This document shows, piece by piece, positions 26,176-38,679 of a stretch of DNA of 64,000 nt. Within the stretch, counting starts at the first letter, position 1. Every line of letters begins with the position of its first letter. The position numbers were made by a program, and so were the translations under genes. The notes below the pieces were generated by a model. The model saw only the letters and a list, made by a program, of their open reading frames with translations, searched no databases and was not told where the DNA came from. Source of the DNA: Acanthosoma haemorrhoidale (Eukaryota; Arthropoda; Insecta; Hemiptera; Acanthosomatidae); the NCBI GenBank assembly GCA_930367205.1, contig OV884009.1, forward strand, positions 83,411,189-83,475,188. The letters are read 5' to 3'.

Positions 26176-26465
26176 AGGTTTTTCAATTCCCAGCTAAGAC
26201 GCTATTTAAGATTTTAAATTCATTAAGAGCTAATCCGGTTTAAATAGGTTTATAAACATTTTGGCTACTTTTTTTCTTCTTTCAGAGCCCCTTTAAATTT
26301 ACAGATAATTATATATAATTTTAGCTACTTCACATTTATATAAATGTTTTCCATGACTGAAAAAGCGATTTTCCGGGATGGTGATGATTTGAGAAATAAT
26401 CATAATAAGTATTTTCGGTCAATAATACTAATTACCTCTCTGAAAGTTTATTGGAATTGTAGGGG

Positions 26466-26562
26466 AGTCCCGTGACTGTAAATATGCTATGACTGAGATC
26501 ATTGATCACAGTTACTTATTGCCCAATAAGCCAGATTGTAATTTTATCGCCATTAATGTTGT
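26466..26562 (+). mobile_element. Jockey-like retroelement tail (short copy)
   Basis: CTGTAAATATGCTATGACTGAGATC followed by CAGTTACTTATTGCCCAATAAGC and TTGTAATTTTATCGCCATTAATG: the family's last 90 bp without the A run. Confidence 0.65.
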
Positions 26563-26689
26563 TCCACTAATAAGACATAAAATATGACAGGTTAATAGGA
26601 GTAAATATATACCCAAAATTTTTTTTTTACGTCTTTTGTTTCGTCATAATATATATCACAAATGATGTAAGAAAATTACCAAAAATAAA

Positions 26690-26960
26690 TCCATAACATC
26701 TCATGAAAGGAGGTTGTCGCCTTAGTTGGTAGGTGAGGTCTAATGTGAGATCATGACTCTCAACCTTAAATAATTTGATTTCCTTAATCGGTATTACTTA
26801 ATTCAAGTTGCTCCTCATCATCACGAGGGTGAGTCAACCCCGACCAGACCCATGACCCGAAGAAAAATTCCTTGGGTGAGCCGCGAATTGAACTCGGATC
26901 TTCGCAATGACAAGTGATGCGCAAAATTATAGTCAGTGAAAGTACAATTTCATTTTAACT
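26690..26960 (-). repeat. tRNA-like SINE, repeat family E copy 1
   Basis: The block GAGGGTGAGTCAACCCCGACCAGACCCATGACCCGAAGAAAAATTCCTTGGG recurs at 32425-32490. Reversed, GAAGATCCGAGTTCAATTCGCGG resembles a polymerase III B box. The left end, GCCTTAGTTGGTAGG, also looks tRNA-like on the plus strand, so the orientation is uncertain. Confidence 0.45.
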
Positions 26961-27021
26961 ATAAAAAAACAAGTTGCGAGGCTACTAATCCATGGGTCAA
27001 ATAGTTAATTCGAAAAAACAT

Positions 27022-27177
27022 TGGCTTATTGGGCAATAAGTAATTGTGATCAATGATCTCAGTCATACCATATTTACAGTTCTTCATTCACTCGCTCATT
27101 CATGCAGCATTTACAAACAGCCCAGATCTCTCCCAAATCCAGTTGGTTGTCATCTCCCTCGCATGCGAAGCGGAGTA
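27022..27177 (-). mobile_element. Jockey-like retroelement 3' UTR fragment
   Basis: GGCTTATTGGGCAATAAGTAATTGTGATC, CTCAGTCATACCATATTTACAG and CTCCCTCGCATGCGAAGCGGAG match the minus-strand tail and 3' UTR of the copy at 40527-41362. Confidence 0.75.
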
Positions 27178-27654
27178 ATTCTTATTTGTACACGTATCTT
27201 TTTAGAGCATTGCTCTCAAAATAATGTAAGTGCAACTGTTGCTGCATGTGACACATTTCTTACGTGCGTGTAACAATGACCGGAAATGAACAAAGATGGG
27301 ATATGTTATGATTATCTTCACTTCAAAAATATGTTAATGTATAGTACACCCTGTGGTAAATTACTTTTCTGCTTACAAACTACGAATATCTCTTGCATAT
27401 TATGCAAAAGACTACCTCTCTACCATCCCCCCCTACCGGCGCGGGAAAGCGAACATGTCGGCAGATAATAGCACTTAGTCGGTTAAATGGAAAGATACGC
27501 TAAAACATCACCGTGAGGATTGACAGGTTGATAAATTTCCTTTGAAGAATCTTCTGTCTATATGTTGTACGAAATCGGTCGTAAAAGTCATTCAATCTAT
27601 TTGAGACTTCACTCGAATATTTTACAACATTATAAAAATTACTATAATAGTTAA

Positions 27655-27765
27655 TCCAATAGTGACTTAATGTGAAAAAATCTTTCGTTTCGCTCGCTAC
27701 CTTTGAATGTTTCTCAATTCCTAGCTTTTCTGAGTTATTCTTTCCCCATGTTTTAGCGTACATAA
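27655..27765 (-). repeat. Dispersed repeat family D, copy
   Basis: CTCGCTACCTTTGAATGTTTCTCAATTCCTAGC matches CTCGCTTACTTTGAAGGTTTTTCAATTCCCAGC at 26165-26197. Confidence 0.4.
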
Positions 27766-28279
27766 AAGATGGTAACGCCAAAAAATAAAAAAATGTAAAT
27801 TTACTACAACATACGTTATTAATGTCACTCGAGACGATTTAAGTAGTTATTAGGGCAATTTTTGTTGAGATGGTGATTTTTTGAATGTCGGAAATGGTTT
27901 TGAAAAATAAGGTATGTATTATTGATACACCACCAATACTAATACCACCGAGTTATTAGTATTCAATATACTAATGTTGAGACCTGTTCTGTTATGCATT
28001 AGTACACAACTACTTAGGGTATTTAAATAAATTTGAGTTTATCGTAATTTACGCAATCGTAAATTAGTGTGGGTTGAATTGGTGTAAATCCTTAATATTT
28101 ATTTTTCTAGCAAGCTCTTGTTTAATTTTTTTCATGTTGTTTTTGTGTACATTTATATAATTTTATATTTCCAATTCATGAAGATTTGGTGTATTTTTTT
28201 GTATTTATGCTTTTTTTTTCTACTCATTATAAATGTTAACGGGGACTGATAATGTAAAAAATACAACTTTAAGTGACGT

Positions 28280-29200
28280 CGGAGCTCCCGAAATCCTTCG
28301 TCTTAGACGGCAAAGAGTGCCCTGTAAGCAACAAGCTATGTTACCTTGGGATCACCCTCGGTAGACACTTGTTTACAACACATCTCGGTAAGAAGTTAAA
28401 GAGTGTTAGGAAGAAATTTTTCAGCCTCGGACACCTACTTCACAGCCCGGCTTTATCGGTACGCCTCAAGCTGCTGATATACCAGAGCGTCCTAAAACCT
28501 GCTTTGATGTATGGGACCCCTCTCTTCAAGTATCTGACTCCTAACACTCTCAAAACGCTCCAGTAATTTCAGAACAGAGTTCTCCGCACCTCCCTTAAAC
28601 ATACCCCGTTCGACCGAATGAAGGCAGACGAGATGCACAAAAAATTTGAAGTGCTCACCATTCAAGACTTCATCAAGAGAAGGCACATCAAATTTTTCGA
28701 CTCACTCCGACACAGCCACAACCCACTATTCTCCGACCTTCAACCACCACCAATGCCCTTCAGATGGAAGCACTGCTGGACCGCCGAAGCCTGGAGACAG
28801 ATGGACGTGATCGAACCCTAGCCCCCTGACGGAGACTCAAGATCTACACCCAGCCGAGAGATCGAGGCCGATCTCCGAAGCTACAAGACCCCATCTACCT
28901 GTTTAAGCAGGGTCGACCTTCCGGCCGAGAGGCCGACTTATTTCAGGGCGGGCCAGGCTTAACCTGGCCGACTACAAACCATTGCCTAGGTACCCCTAGG
29001 CTCCACCCTAGGTAGACTCTCACTACCTTCCTGATTCCACCCGCCTCCTTTAGGCATTCCACACCCTATATCCTTCTCATACATCCTTCAAATGGGGGAC
29101 TCACCTTAGTGAAAGGCACTCATTAGCCCAAAATAATTTTCCTTTATTTTTCCCACATCCTATTTTTATAAGTTTGAGAGCTAAGTGAAAAAAAAAAAAA
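28280..29200 (+). mobile_element. 5'-truncated non-LTR retrotransposon with 9-bp target-site duplication
   Basis: GC-richer than its surroundings, 921 bp, ending in a run of about 15 A. AAGTGACGT flanks it at 28271-28279 and 29201-29209. It carries the C-terminal end of a reverse transcriptase followed by a 3' UTR with no second ORF. The codons and the protein differ from the other retroelement family in this window. Confidence 0.85.
28282..28821 (+). pseudogene. Reverse transcriptase C-terminal region with one in-frame stop
   Basis: Residues CYLGITLGRHLFTTHLGKK, LLIYQSVLKPALMYGTPLF and, after a TAA at 28564-28566 in the same frame, NRVLRTSLKHTPFDRM follow the usual order of the thumb region in jockey-type enzymes (YLGxxLD, KxxLYKxxIxPxxxYG, Q). 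Apart from that stop the frame is open for 180 codons, so the insertion is fairly young. Confidence 0.75.
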
Positions 29201-29209
29201 AAGTGACGT

Positions 29210-32200
29210 TAATAGTTGTTCTTTAGTATCTGGATAATAAAGATGTTATTAGTATTATTATTGTCTCGAGGTGTTTCCTCACGTTTCACGTCATTTACTT
29301 CTTTATGTATTTCAAAAAATGTAATTTACTCCATAAATGATGTAATACAAATGAGGTATTCTGATTATGAACTGTGGTTACGCATGTGCAACAATGATAA
29401 AAGAAAGACAATACGCGAAAAACACACGTAAACAAGAAACCAGGTATGCGCAGGTATTCCTTCGACAAAATTCCTTTCCGAACTGACTGTAGCAGCACGT
29501 AGGTAATTTAGCTGAGAACCGATCTCAATTTCTTCGGCTATATAACAGCTTCTTAACGTAGGCACTCACTTGTAAAGATAACTATATCACCTACTGCGTA
29601 CGCACGCATACGAGTCACGATGAACGTTCGCTGGCGCCAAGTAGTTCCAAGTGGTTCAGCCAAAATCGAGCATTTGGGTTGCGCTGCCCGTCCTCTCCGG
29701 CGAAATCGGCTGTGGTCATTGCATGTCATTAACGACTTTAAACTGTTTGCCATAGCCCTTAACCGTCATGGTTCTCTTGAGCAGGAAATAAGAGGTATCC
29801 ATAGGTTTCCATACCTTTCTATCCAGACATTACCTTTCTATACACGCTCTCATGTGTACAAGCAACCTCCTAGGTGAGATTCCATCGTACCTCGTAATGA
29901 TATGAAAAAACCGGCCCGATATATCATTGCGATTAAATTTCGTATTAACATGTTAACCTAAATAGATGTGTATAAAACTGGTTCCATAAAAGATCCGAGG
30001 TCTCAGTTTATCAAAGATTATTTTTTAAATGTAATTTTTACCGACTCAAAATTTTGGCACACGTATTAAACTGCATTTCGTTAAATTTGTACAATTGAAA
30101 AGAGAGACGTAGAAAGTGAAGTATGAAGGGGTGGTTCCTGTTAGTTAAAATTTTCCTCATTAAATGATTCTACTACTAAGTGTTTTTGATCTTAAATATT
30201 TATTGCTGAAATATTAGAGAAAAAAAACATTAAAAAGACAATTATATGGGTGTGTGTCTGTGTTTAATTAGTTCGGTGTGTAGTTTAATTTTAAAATATT
30301 AAAAACGTATGTTTAAGACTATAACTTATAATGAATATAATGAAATAAATGATTAAAAATGTTATTTGCTAATTTAACATGCTTGAAATAGTTCATAAGT
30401 GTCATTTAAATAGGGAAATACCTAAAAGTGTGTATAGAGATCTGTGTTAAAGGTAATCAAATAAATAAATGATGAAAGTTGTTTTAAATAGCATCAATTG
30501 TTCGCTTCTCTTCTATAAATGAGTGGATGATCGTATCCTCCGCAGGATGTTGTGTGACGCCTAAGGAAATCTTAAGGTAAATAAAGAAAATTATTAAAGA
30601 GAAGTGATAAATTGATTTCATATAAACATAAATTATATCATCTCTAGCAATCTGACATAAATAAATAAAAAATCAGTCTCCGACTTCAAATGGTCACCAA
30701 ATGATACGTCACGATTGAGCTGGGACTATAAAATAAACTTGAAGAGGCAATGGGTCTATAGATAACCCATTTATTCCCTGTTAAATAGTTATTTCATACA
30801 AGGACACAGTTTTGCAGCTAGTGCTCGAAGAGAGAGGCTATACGTTCAGACGAGTACAGGTCGTCCGTCTGTCTGTTCTACAATAGTGGTCGTAAAAATA
30901 ATCTAGTTGATCTTAAATTGCTCATTAAAATATGCTGATTATTTTTTCATTAAAATATAATAACCAGAATTTTAAAAAACAAATTTGGGCGCGTTTCATT
31001 TGCTAGCTTTTCTTGAGTGGTAAGGACATATTATAGGCAACAAGAGAAATTTTCATAGTTTTTTTTTTGTTATTTTGAGTGACTGAGATGTTTTAACAAA
31101 TAAAATGAAGTACTATACGTTAAGTATTAAAGTTGCTAATTTTTTTAACTTTATTGGTCCTTTCTTCGGTTCATATATATTTTAAAAAATACACTTTAAC
31201 TTTAAACAAATTCAAAAAAAAGTGTGTTTTTCCTTGTACTATGTTTTTTTTTTTACAAGGATGACGCGTTCTAGCTGTAAGATTAGAGCAAATGAGAGTT
31301 ATAAACTTATAATATACTACGCAGAAATGATAAATTGTAAGTATGCAATGGGTGGGTTACCTGCGGTGAGGAGCCTAGAGCGGTACTGGGCTGGTTTCCT
31401 GCCTCTTGCTAGAGAAAGTTCTCTCTCCCCTCAGCTCCTTTCTAAACCCCTCCTTCTCGACATCTTCCGCTCCTCCATCATCAGTCACCTTGCTTCATCT
31501 TCCTTATCGGAGTCTTGCCAAACGCCTAATTAGTCCTGCTCAAAGTTAAACAAATTGGCATGCCATTTATGGCAAGATGTTAAAAGTACATGGTGTTTCA
31601 TTCGCCTGGACTATTAGCCCAATTGAGATAATTGTACAAGTTGTCCCAATGATCAACAGATTGTTCATATAATGCAGATTTTTTTACACGTGTGTCAACC
31701 CACAAGTCTTGTACTGCCATTCTTTGATTAGGTGATCAGACACCGGTTACGTTAGCAGCATTCTGCTCACTTGATAATGGCATTATAGGCTGCTCAAAGT
31801 GTGCCCCACCTGAAGGTTACATCAATATTTTTTTTATATAAATACATTAGAATTCGTTAAACAATATTGTATACTCGCTTAAACTATATAAAATGTAGCT
31901 CGTCTACAGTAAATATAAAAAGCACTCGTTGCAATTTTAGTTCATATTGATTCATTATGGGTTATAAATATTGTAAATCCTGACGAATATACGAAACAAG
32001 GGGGTTTCAGGGTGGTGTATACATAACGTGTGAGTGTATACATACACTTGAAAGACTAAATGCTCAACCAGCAATAAAAAACATTCAGACTTTTTTCATT
32101 TTTACTTACTAATTTTTTTCAAATCAATAATGAACTTAATTGTAATTGTTTTTAAGTTATTAGCCAAATATGATTCAAACTATGTCTGATGCATCTGACA

Positions 32201-32279
32201 AGGGTTTTATTTGGGGTCGGAAAACGGTTTTAATGAGATTTTATTATTAAATTAAATCCATTTTGCAACAGCTCATGAA
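29210..32279. other. Intergenic, no gene recognised
   Basis: About 31360-31530 is richer in C and T and may be a repeat fragment, as may 29600-29760. No domain recognised. Remainder AT-rich. Confidence 0.35.
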
Positions 32280-32540
32280 GAGACAAGGCCAACAAGTTTA
32301 TCGCCGCGGTCGGCAGGTGCGGCTGAGGAGCTTGGAGTTGGTCATGGACTGCTACCTGTTTATATTAATTTCTGTTTTCTGTACCGGATTCGCTACTTCT
32401 CTGTTCAAGTAGCTACTCATTTATCCTCATGAGGCTGAGTGAACCACGACCAGACCCATCCCCCCAAAGAAAAATCTTTACGGGAGTCGGGATTCCAAAG
32501 GCAGTAGTAGTACCAACCCCTAGGCTACCGGGACGGTTTA
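32280..32540 (-). repeat. tRNA-like SINE, repeat family E copy 2
   Basis: CATGAGGCTGAGTGAACCACGACCAGACCC and CAAAGAAAAATCTTTACGGGAGTCGGGATTCC match the 26690-26960 copy over about 95 bp. The reverse complement of the right end resembles a tRNA B box. Confidence 0.45.
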
Positions 32541-32959
32541 TGTATTTATGTTTTTTTATAACCATGAAAAATATTTTGAATTTTTGATTGTATACTGATA
32601 AATCAGCCTACTAACATTCCCAGATCATTGATTATCTCCCCTATTTCTTGCATTATTTGATTCATGTGTCAACGCTATATTTTATTACTCTGATAATATT
32701 TATTATTTAGAACAGGAAGTAAATTTAAAATGTCAGAATTTGGATTAGTAAAAATTCAATTGTTACAGTTACTTTTATTAACGTATTAGCTTTTTTTCTC
32801 TAGCGATGATTATTTTAAGATTGCGACCCCATTAAACAAGATGTTTCAGGTTTAATTTTGAAAACAATTTATCTAGAACTCATAATATAATATGCGAATT
32901 TAAATGAAGGATTAACTGTATTTTTTATTAATAATCGTCTGTGTAAGAACACTGAAATT

Positions 32960-33050
32960 GAGTACATGTAATTAATGGCTGGGATTTGAACCGATTTCCT
33001 GATTTACCTTCCCAGCTATCCAGTCCAGCCTCTCAATAGATCTATATTTC
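32960..33050 (-). repeat. tRNA-derived SINE head
   Basis: Minus-strand reading GGACTGGATAGCTGGGAAGG then CGGTTCAAATCCC resembles polymerase III A and B boxes about 30 nt apart. No complete cloverleaf can be drawn. Confidence 0.4.
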
Positions 33051-33788
33051 TCTTCTTAAATTTGATATCCCTTTAGCATTTTAATTTATTAATAATCAAA
33101 AGATGGTCTTGACGTGGTGCTATATCAAGCACAGACAAAAATAATAAATTTCTCATTGTTGTCGATAGTGGTGGCTCGAAGGCTTTTTTTTCTCTCCTCT
33201 CCTGAAACGTTTTCAGTGGCTTGCGGCAAGATTCAGTTGAGGTATGTTGCTACTAGTTTATTTAAATATTGTTCATTATAACTTAATAATTTACCGTTTT
33301 GTACTTGTGTTATTTTTAACTCAAATCCCAACTTGTAGTTGAAGGATTCAACTAGAAAGTAGCTAGACTGAGGCTATTTTAAAATTATCAGTTATAGTTA
33401 GCAGGTAAAATTTCCGGGTAAGTACCTAAATATAGGCCACTACTGCGAACAATTGTTTAATGCTTGTGCCAGTTATGATTTCAGTCCAACTCTTAACACG
33501 TGATTTAGAAATAGTGTAGTCAAGTAAGTAAACAAAAAGTAGTAATAATAAATTATGGCAAGGGTTTACAGACAATTAAAATGTGTACATACGATTTTAT
33601 ATTTATGGGTACAAAATAATTCTGTGGTAACAGAATACATAAGCAGCATAATGATTGTTAAAGCTCGATAGCTGGATGATTGGAGAACATCCCGAAACGT
33701 TTATTAAATTTAAAAAATAAAAGTTAAAGTCTGATCACTTGACGTAATGAACTAATATCATACAATAGACATTTTTTTAAAGAAAATA

Positions 33789-34019
33789 AAGGGTGTCCCA
33801 GAATTAATTGATTAATTAATTAATTGATTTAAATAGAAAACACAGTTTTCAGTATTTTTGTTGTTATTTTTTTTATTGAATTATAAAGTAAATAGGATAG
33901 GGTTATTTTTGCAATAACACATTGGGCAAATGGCCTTCACGACTTTGCTGGCACATACGCACTCTTTTGTCGAAATTTTCCATGACCATTTGGCAAAAAT
34001 GTGGTTAGAAAATTGAGGT
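33789..34019 (-). mobile_element. Mariner/Tc-type family 2, copy 2 (one end only)
   Basis: TA followed by AAGGGTGTCCCAGAATTAA, then GAAAACACAGTTTTCAGTATTTTTG and the end of the transposase (reverse of MVMENFDKRV), as in the 34818-35855 copy. The other end is missing. A short TTAATTGA duplication follows the terminus. Confidence 0.8.
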
Positions 34020-34575
34020 CATGATTTTGGCTCTTGACGTGAGTATCAGACGGGGATCCCCTAGTACTTCTATTTAACTTTTTTCAACATCCAGAAGAAA
34101 TTATATTTTTAACAATTTACCTGAAACTATCATTCCCTTAATATTTAAAGGATGAAAATAAGAAACTTTTAATTTTTTTTTTTTTTTCTATTCACATAAA
34201 CTAATATACACTAAACAGTGGTGTGAAAAAGTCATTGAACAATATAGTATTTCATTGTTACTTTTTTCCTCTATTCTTCCGTCCAATTTTCATGTTCTTT
34301 GGAAAATTTTGTAATTTGGATACAATGTAACATTATACTGGTTCCCGCGAGACACTGTGACATAGCAAAGAATGAAGAAGTTAAGGTTGTTGCCAAAAGG
34401 GCCGTTTCTTAAGTAGAAAATTTTGAGATAGTCCTTATGCGTGTTTTAAACGTCAATATGGAATTCGTTGAAAAAAAAGTGGAACTTACTTACAAACTAT
34501 AAGCATAGAGAGATTAAATATAGTGTTGGTGCCTGGGATACATTCTACAAGTGCCAAAGGCGCTTTAGTAGGCGT

Positions 34576-34700
34576 CATGGTTTTTACCCGCATCCTTCAT
34601 CAGTCCTCGCATCCTATCTATGAGAATACATGGCCTCCCTACCAGACAGGTGGGACTGGGGTTGTTCCTGGTGTACTGTTTGTTCTCGCTATTTCATACA
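34576..34700 (+). repeat. Dispersed repeat family B, copy 3
   Basis: GGTTTTTACCCGCATCCTTCATC and CAGACAGGTGGGACTGGGGTTG match the first half of the copy at 4915-5147; the 3' half is absent. Confidence 0.5.
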
Positions 34701-34817
34701 TTCGGGTCCATAATATATAATGTTGCTGTGTTTAAAATCATTTAATGCTCTCAAATTTCTTTCCAGGTAACATCAACAAATATAAACTAATAAATAAATA
34801 AAAAATGCCCCTTTATA

Positions 34818-35855
34818 AAGGGTGTTCCAGAATTAACGCAAGATTTGATTTAAATAGAAAACACAGTTTTTAGTATTTTTGTTGTTATTTTTTTATCGAA
34901 TTATAAAGTTAATAGGATAGGGTTACTTATGGAATAACAAATCGGGCAAATGGCCTCCACGACTTTGCTGCCACATACTCACTCTTTTGTCGAAATTTTC
35001 CATGACCATTTGGCATAAATGCGGTTGAATTTCGTTGATGCAGTGTTGAATTTCCTCTTTTAATGCACAGGTGGATGTGGGCTTGTTTACATACACCTTT
35101 GACTTCAAATAACCCCATAAAAAGAAATCTAAAGGTGTTAAATCGCACGATCTAGGGGGCCAATTCGGATCACCGAGACAGTACACGACCTGGAAATGTC
35201 TCATGCAGTATTTGAATTGTTTCATGGACTGTATGGCATGTGGCACCAACTTGTTGAAACCTTTTTTTTTTTTCTTTTTTTTTTTTTTTCCGCCCTACCT
35301 GAGGCTGAGCCTCAAACGGGCTAAAATAATCTTGTTGAAACCACATGCGGTTGAATTTCGTTGATGCAGCGTTGAATTTCCTATTTTTTTCTTTCTGAAA
35401 CCACATATTGGCCACATATTATCCAATGTCGGCACAAAGAACTGTGTTTACGACGCCGAATTGATGTCCTTGGATTTTCAACAACACTCTCACGCACTGC
35501 TTCGATATTGACATTTGAATGGCTTGTTTTTGCACGACCAGTGTGTTAAGTGTCTGCGACTTATCCAGTCTCCCTAAAGTTTTCAATTAATCTCTTCACA
35601 GTTGATGAAGTCACTATTCCGACCATATTTTGTATGAAATTTTTGAACTGCGGCCGCCAAACTTTCATTATTTTTGAGATAATGTGCAACAATAAAGGAA
35701 CGTTGTTCGTGTAATTGTTCGTGTATCGCGTAACGCTCCATTTTTACTAACCCTAAACTGTCCGCTGTCAAATTGTTTTTTTTTTTATGGTCGCCAGCAC
35801 TTTACTGCACAAATGGCGGCAAATTAAAATCTTGCGTTAATTCTGGGACACCCTT
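34818..35855 (-). mobile_element. Mariner/Tc-type family 2, copy 3 (longest)
   Basis: Termini AAGGGTGTTCCAGAATTAAC and the reverse complement of AAGGGTGTCCCAGAATTAAC, each next to TA. 1038 bp. A T-rich insertion and a local duplication at about 35255-35410 interrupt the coding region. Confidence 0.9.
34923..35742 (-). pseudogene. Family 2 transposase, broken
   Basis: Starts MERYAIHEQLHEQRSFIVAH at 35742 and loses frame near 35583. The C-terminal third resumes as HETIQILHETFPGRVLSRFG, SCDLTPLDFFLWGYLKSKVY and CLQ-type C-terminus down to 34923. SCDLTPLD carries the last catalytic aspartate of the DDD triad. The central catalytic aspartates fall in the damaged stretch, so the protein cannot be made. 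Confidence 0.85.
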
Positions 35856-35857
35856 TA

Positions 35858-36095
35858 TATGCCAGCAAACCTGGTGATTGCGCAAAGCCAATAAATTTAA
35901 ATGTCTTTTAGCAGCAAGACCCAGTTTTTCGGGCCTGTCTGAACTGTTTAAATTCCCAGTTTGCTTGGTTTTTTTGATGACATAATGAATTCCAGAAAAA
36001 GAACCTGTAACTTGTTTTTTAATTTCCCTGATTCTAAGTCCTTGCGGGTGCGAAGTTATAATTTTATGTCGGTAAAATATATATTTTTCCATTTT
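35858..36095 (-). pseudogene. Tc1-like transposase HTH fragment
   Basis: The frame reads QGLRIREIKKQVTGSFSGIHY, VIKKTKQTGNLNSSDRPEKLG and KRHLNLLALRN: the helix-turn-helix, GRP-like linker and second helix order of Tc1 transposases. It abuts the family 2 element at 34818-35855 and may have been cut by it. No catalytic part remains. Confidence 0.5.
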
Positions 36096-36099
36096 TTGA

Positions 36100-38583
36100 A
36101 ATAAAAGTAACATTAAATTGAAAAGAAAAAAATTACAAAATATAGAATGTTAGATTAAGTGACCAAAAATAACGAGGAATATCTATATTTAGAACCATTT
36201 TCACAGATCTATTCAGCTAGAGTAGTTGGTTTATTCAACGGCCCTTGAGCCTTAACTTAAGAGTAAAGACTCAAGCGACCTAAAAAGTAGTGAAATGTAA
36301 ACAATAAGAAATTATCATTCAAGGCTTAAAAAATGTCAGGACAAAGGATTGATTTTTGGACTAGTTGTGGATTGGAAAGTATATCACATCTACAATTTCT
36401 ACAAGCATAAATAAATTTACTATCAAGGTAAATGAGATAAAATCACTTTTGAATTGGGATCTCGTTTGGTTCAAAGATTTTTTCATACCACTGTATACAT
36501 TTTCGAATCAAATTATATTTTTTTCAATATTCACTATAATCTTTCGCTAATGCAACTAGTCTAAAAAATAATCTAGCATCATCGTTCCTGGTTATGAATA
36601 AAATCTTCAATGAACTATACACACATTGTACTCTAGAAAAAAATGTAAATAAAAAACCTAATCACAAAATCAAATAAAAAACTAGATGTTAATAGAAAAA
36701 CAGTTTTTCTTAGCATATTATGCCCTAATCCCTTATGCATTTATAACCCAGAGCTTTCAGCAATAAATTGCCACACTCAGATCTACAATGAGAGAATCAA
36801 CCGCCCATAACAACCGGTACATTGCGTGATGGGTATGCCATTTTTTAATAACGGTAGTCCTAATGATAAAATAAAATATATAATATAACCGTTATAAATT
36901 AGTGAGCTTTGTAAAAATATGTTTAGAAAAAAAAAAGTAAAACCAATTTATGAAAATGAGGTAAGATGTTATTAATTTAGAGCATGTTTAACTTTTGAAA
37001 ATGTATAGAAAGATTTTATTATATTTCAATGAAAGTGTTTCTGTTCCCGTTGGGAGTGTTTGAAGACGGTTTCTTTACAGGATTGGTGGTGTGGGGTTTA
37101 TTAGTACTTTTGTTTTTGGGAATCATCAGGTTTTTTTTTAATTTAATTTCACAGTATACGAAAAAAATTATTTAAACCCTTACAACAAACAATGATGAAT
37201 AACTCACAACCGGCGAAATATAAAATAAAATTAGTATAAATTTGTAAAATATGCATCTTTTAAATTGATTCATGTCATAAATGGCCGTACGACAGTGCTG
37301 ATCTCAGGGGGAATGTGTAAGTACGTCCTGGTATATTGACGAATTTTTAAATTCGAAAAAAACGAATATAAAAGAGAAATTTTTATTTTAGCATTGTTCC
37401 TGTTATTATTCATTACGAACAGCCGAAGAAAACATTACTGGACTTGGACCTCCCACGGTCAGTTGGTACAGCTCACATCATATTGTGGATGGAGGTTCCT
37501 TCTTGCTAGTATAAATAATTAAAGAGGTATAGCCTCAACGATGTGTATTTATTTCAGTGTCTTATATATTTATGAATTTGATTATATTGTTAAGCTATGT
37601 AGTTAAATAGTTATATTCGTCATAAATCACACCCAAATGTCAACGTTTATTTACTAGGGAGCAAAAAATATATAGACTAGTATAATATAAAAAAATATGA
37701 CCCTACATTGGTATTACGTAAATATGCGCGAATCCGTTCCGAGTTATTTTGACAATTAAAATAATTTTCTGCTACTAACTGATAATAAGTGAAAGTATTT
37801 TCTGTTCTTAATCGATTCACCTTTCGGGATCGCCTTACACTGTCTGCGATTAAAAGAGAATTGTTTATAAAGAGCATTCTTTTTCTTATATTTATTTTGA
37901 GAAATCGATTAATTGAGAGTGTTAAACTTTTAGCTCGTGTATTAGGATGCGGCCGATAGCTAACACTATTCAAGTTCATTTTAAAACCGAACTTTCATTT
38001 ATTCAGAGAATCTATTCTCCAATTAGTAGGGCTTCTTTAAGATTTAGAGGTTGTTATTATTATTAAATTGATTCTTAATGTCATAAAACATTTATAGCTT
38101 GGTTTTAAATGACATCTCAAAAAATATAATATAACTACACATTGTCAGATTGAAGAATTTAGTATTTTAAGAGATATAGTTTCAATGATATTTAAGGCAA
38201 GAGTAAAACTCCAATCGGCCATACCACACCCATACCTGGGTGCACGCGCCATAATACAAATCCCAACATACCTTCATGTCTTTCTACTGCCGGAAGGAGA
38301 GAAATGTAGTTACAGTATGTTGTAGGATACATAGTGAATGAACTGTTTGGTAATAAATATATATATATATATTGATCTGGCGATATCATATTAAAGTAGG
38401 AGCTTCTAAGGGACGAAGAGCGACCCTCTTTTATGGTTTTACCTGCAAAGCCAAAGAAGAGTAATAAAACAATTTGCTGGAGTTGCTTCCTGAGGCCAGG
38501 TGCCATACGACAACAGAAACCACCCCGAAACAAATGTAGAGTTCCTCTTAGTTCTCTCTGAAGCGATCCACTATATCTACGAT
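36100..38583. other. Intergenic, no gene recognised
   Basis: Contains a (TA)n tract at 38356-38373. Open frames such as 37677-37979 and 38192-38533 on the minus strand have no recognised motif. Confidence 0.35.
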
Positions 38584-38679
38584 GGTCTGAAAAGTTTCCG
38601 ACCTAACAAAGCTTTTATTTCACTAGCATTTATTTATTTTATTATCATCTTCATGTTGAGGTCGGAAATTTTTCAGACC
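38584..38679. repeat. Short hairpin element with 21-bp arms
   Basis: GGTCTGAAAAGTTTCCGACC at 38584 is the reverse complement, with one mismatch, of the block ending at 38679. The spacer is 54 bp. It looks like a tiny non-autonomous mariner-type element or a deletion product with only its ends left. Confidence 0.65.
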
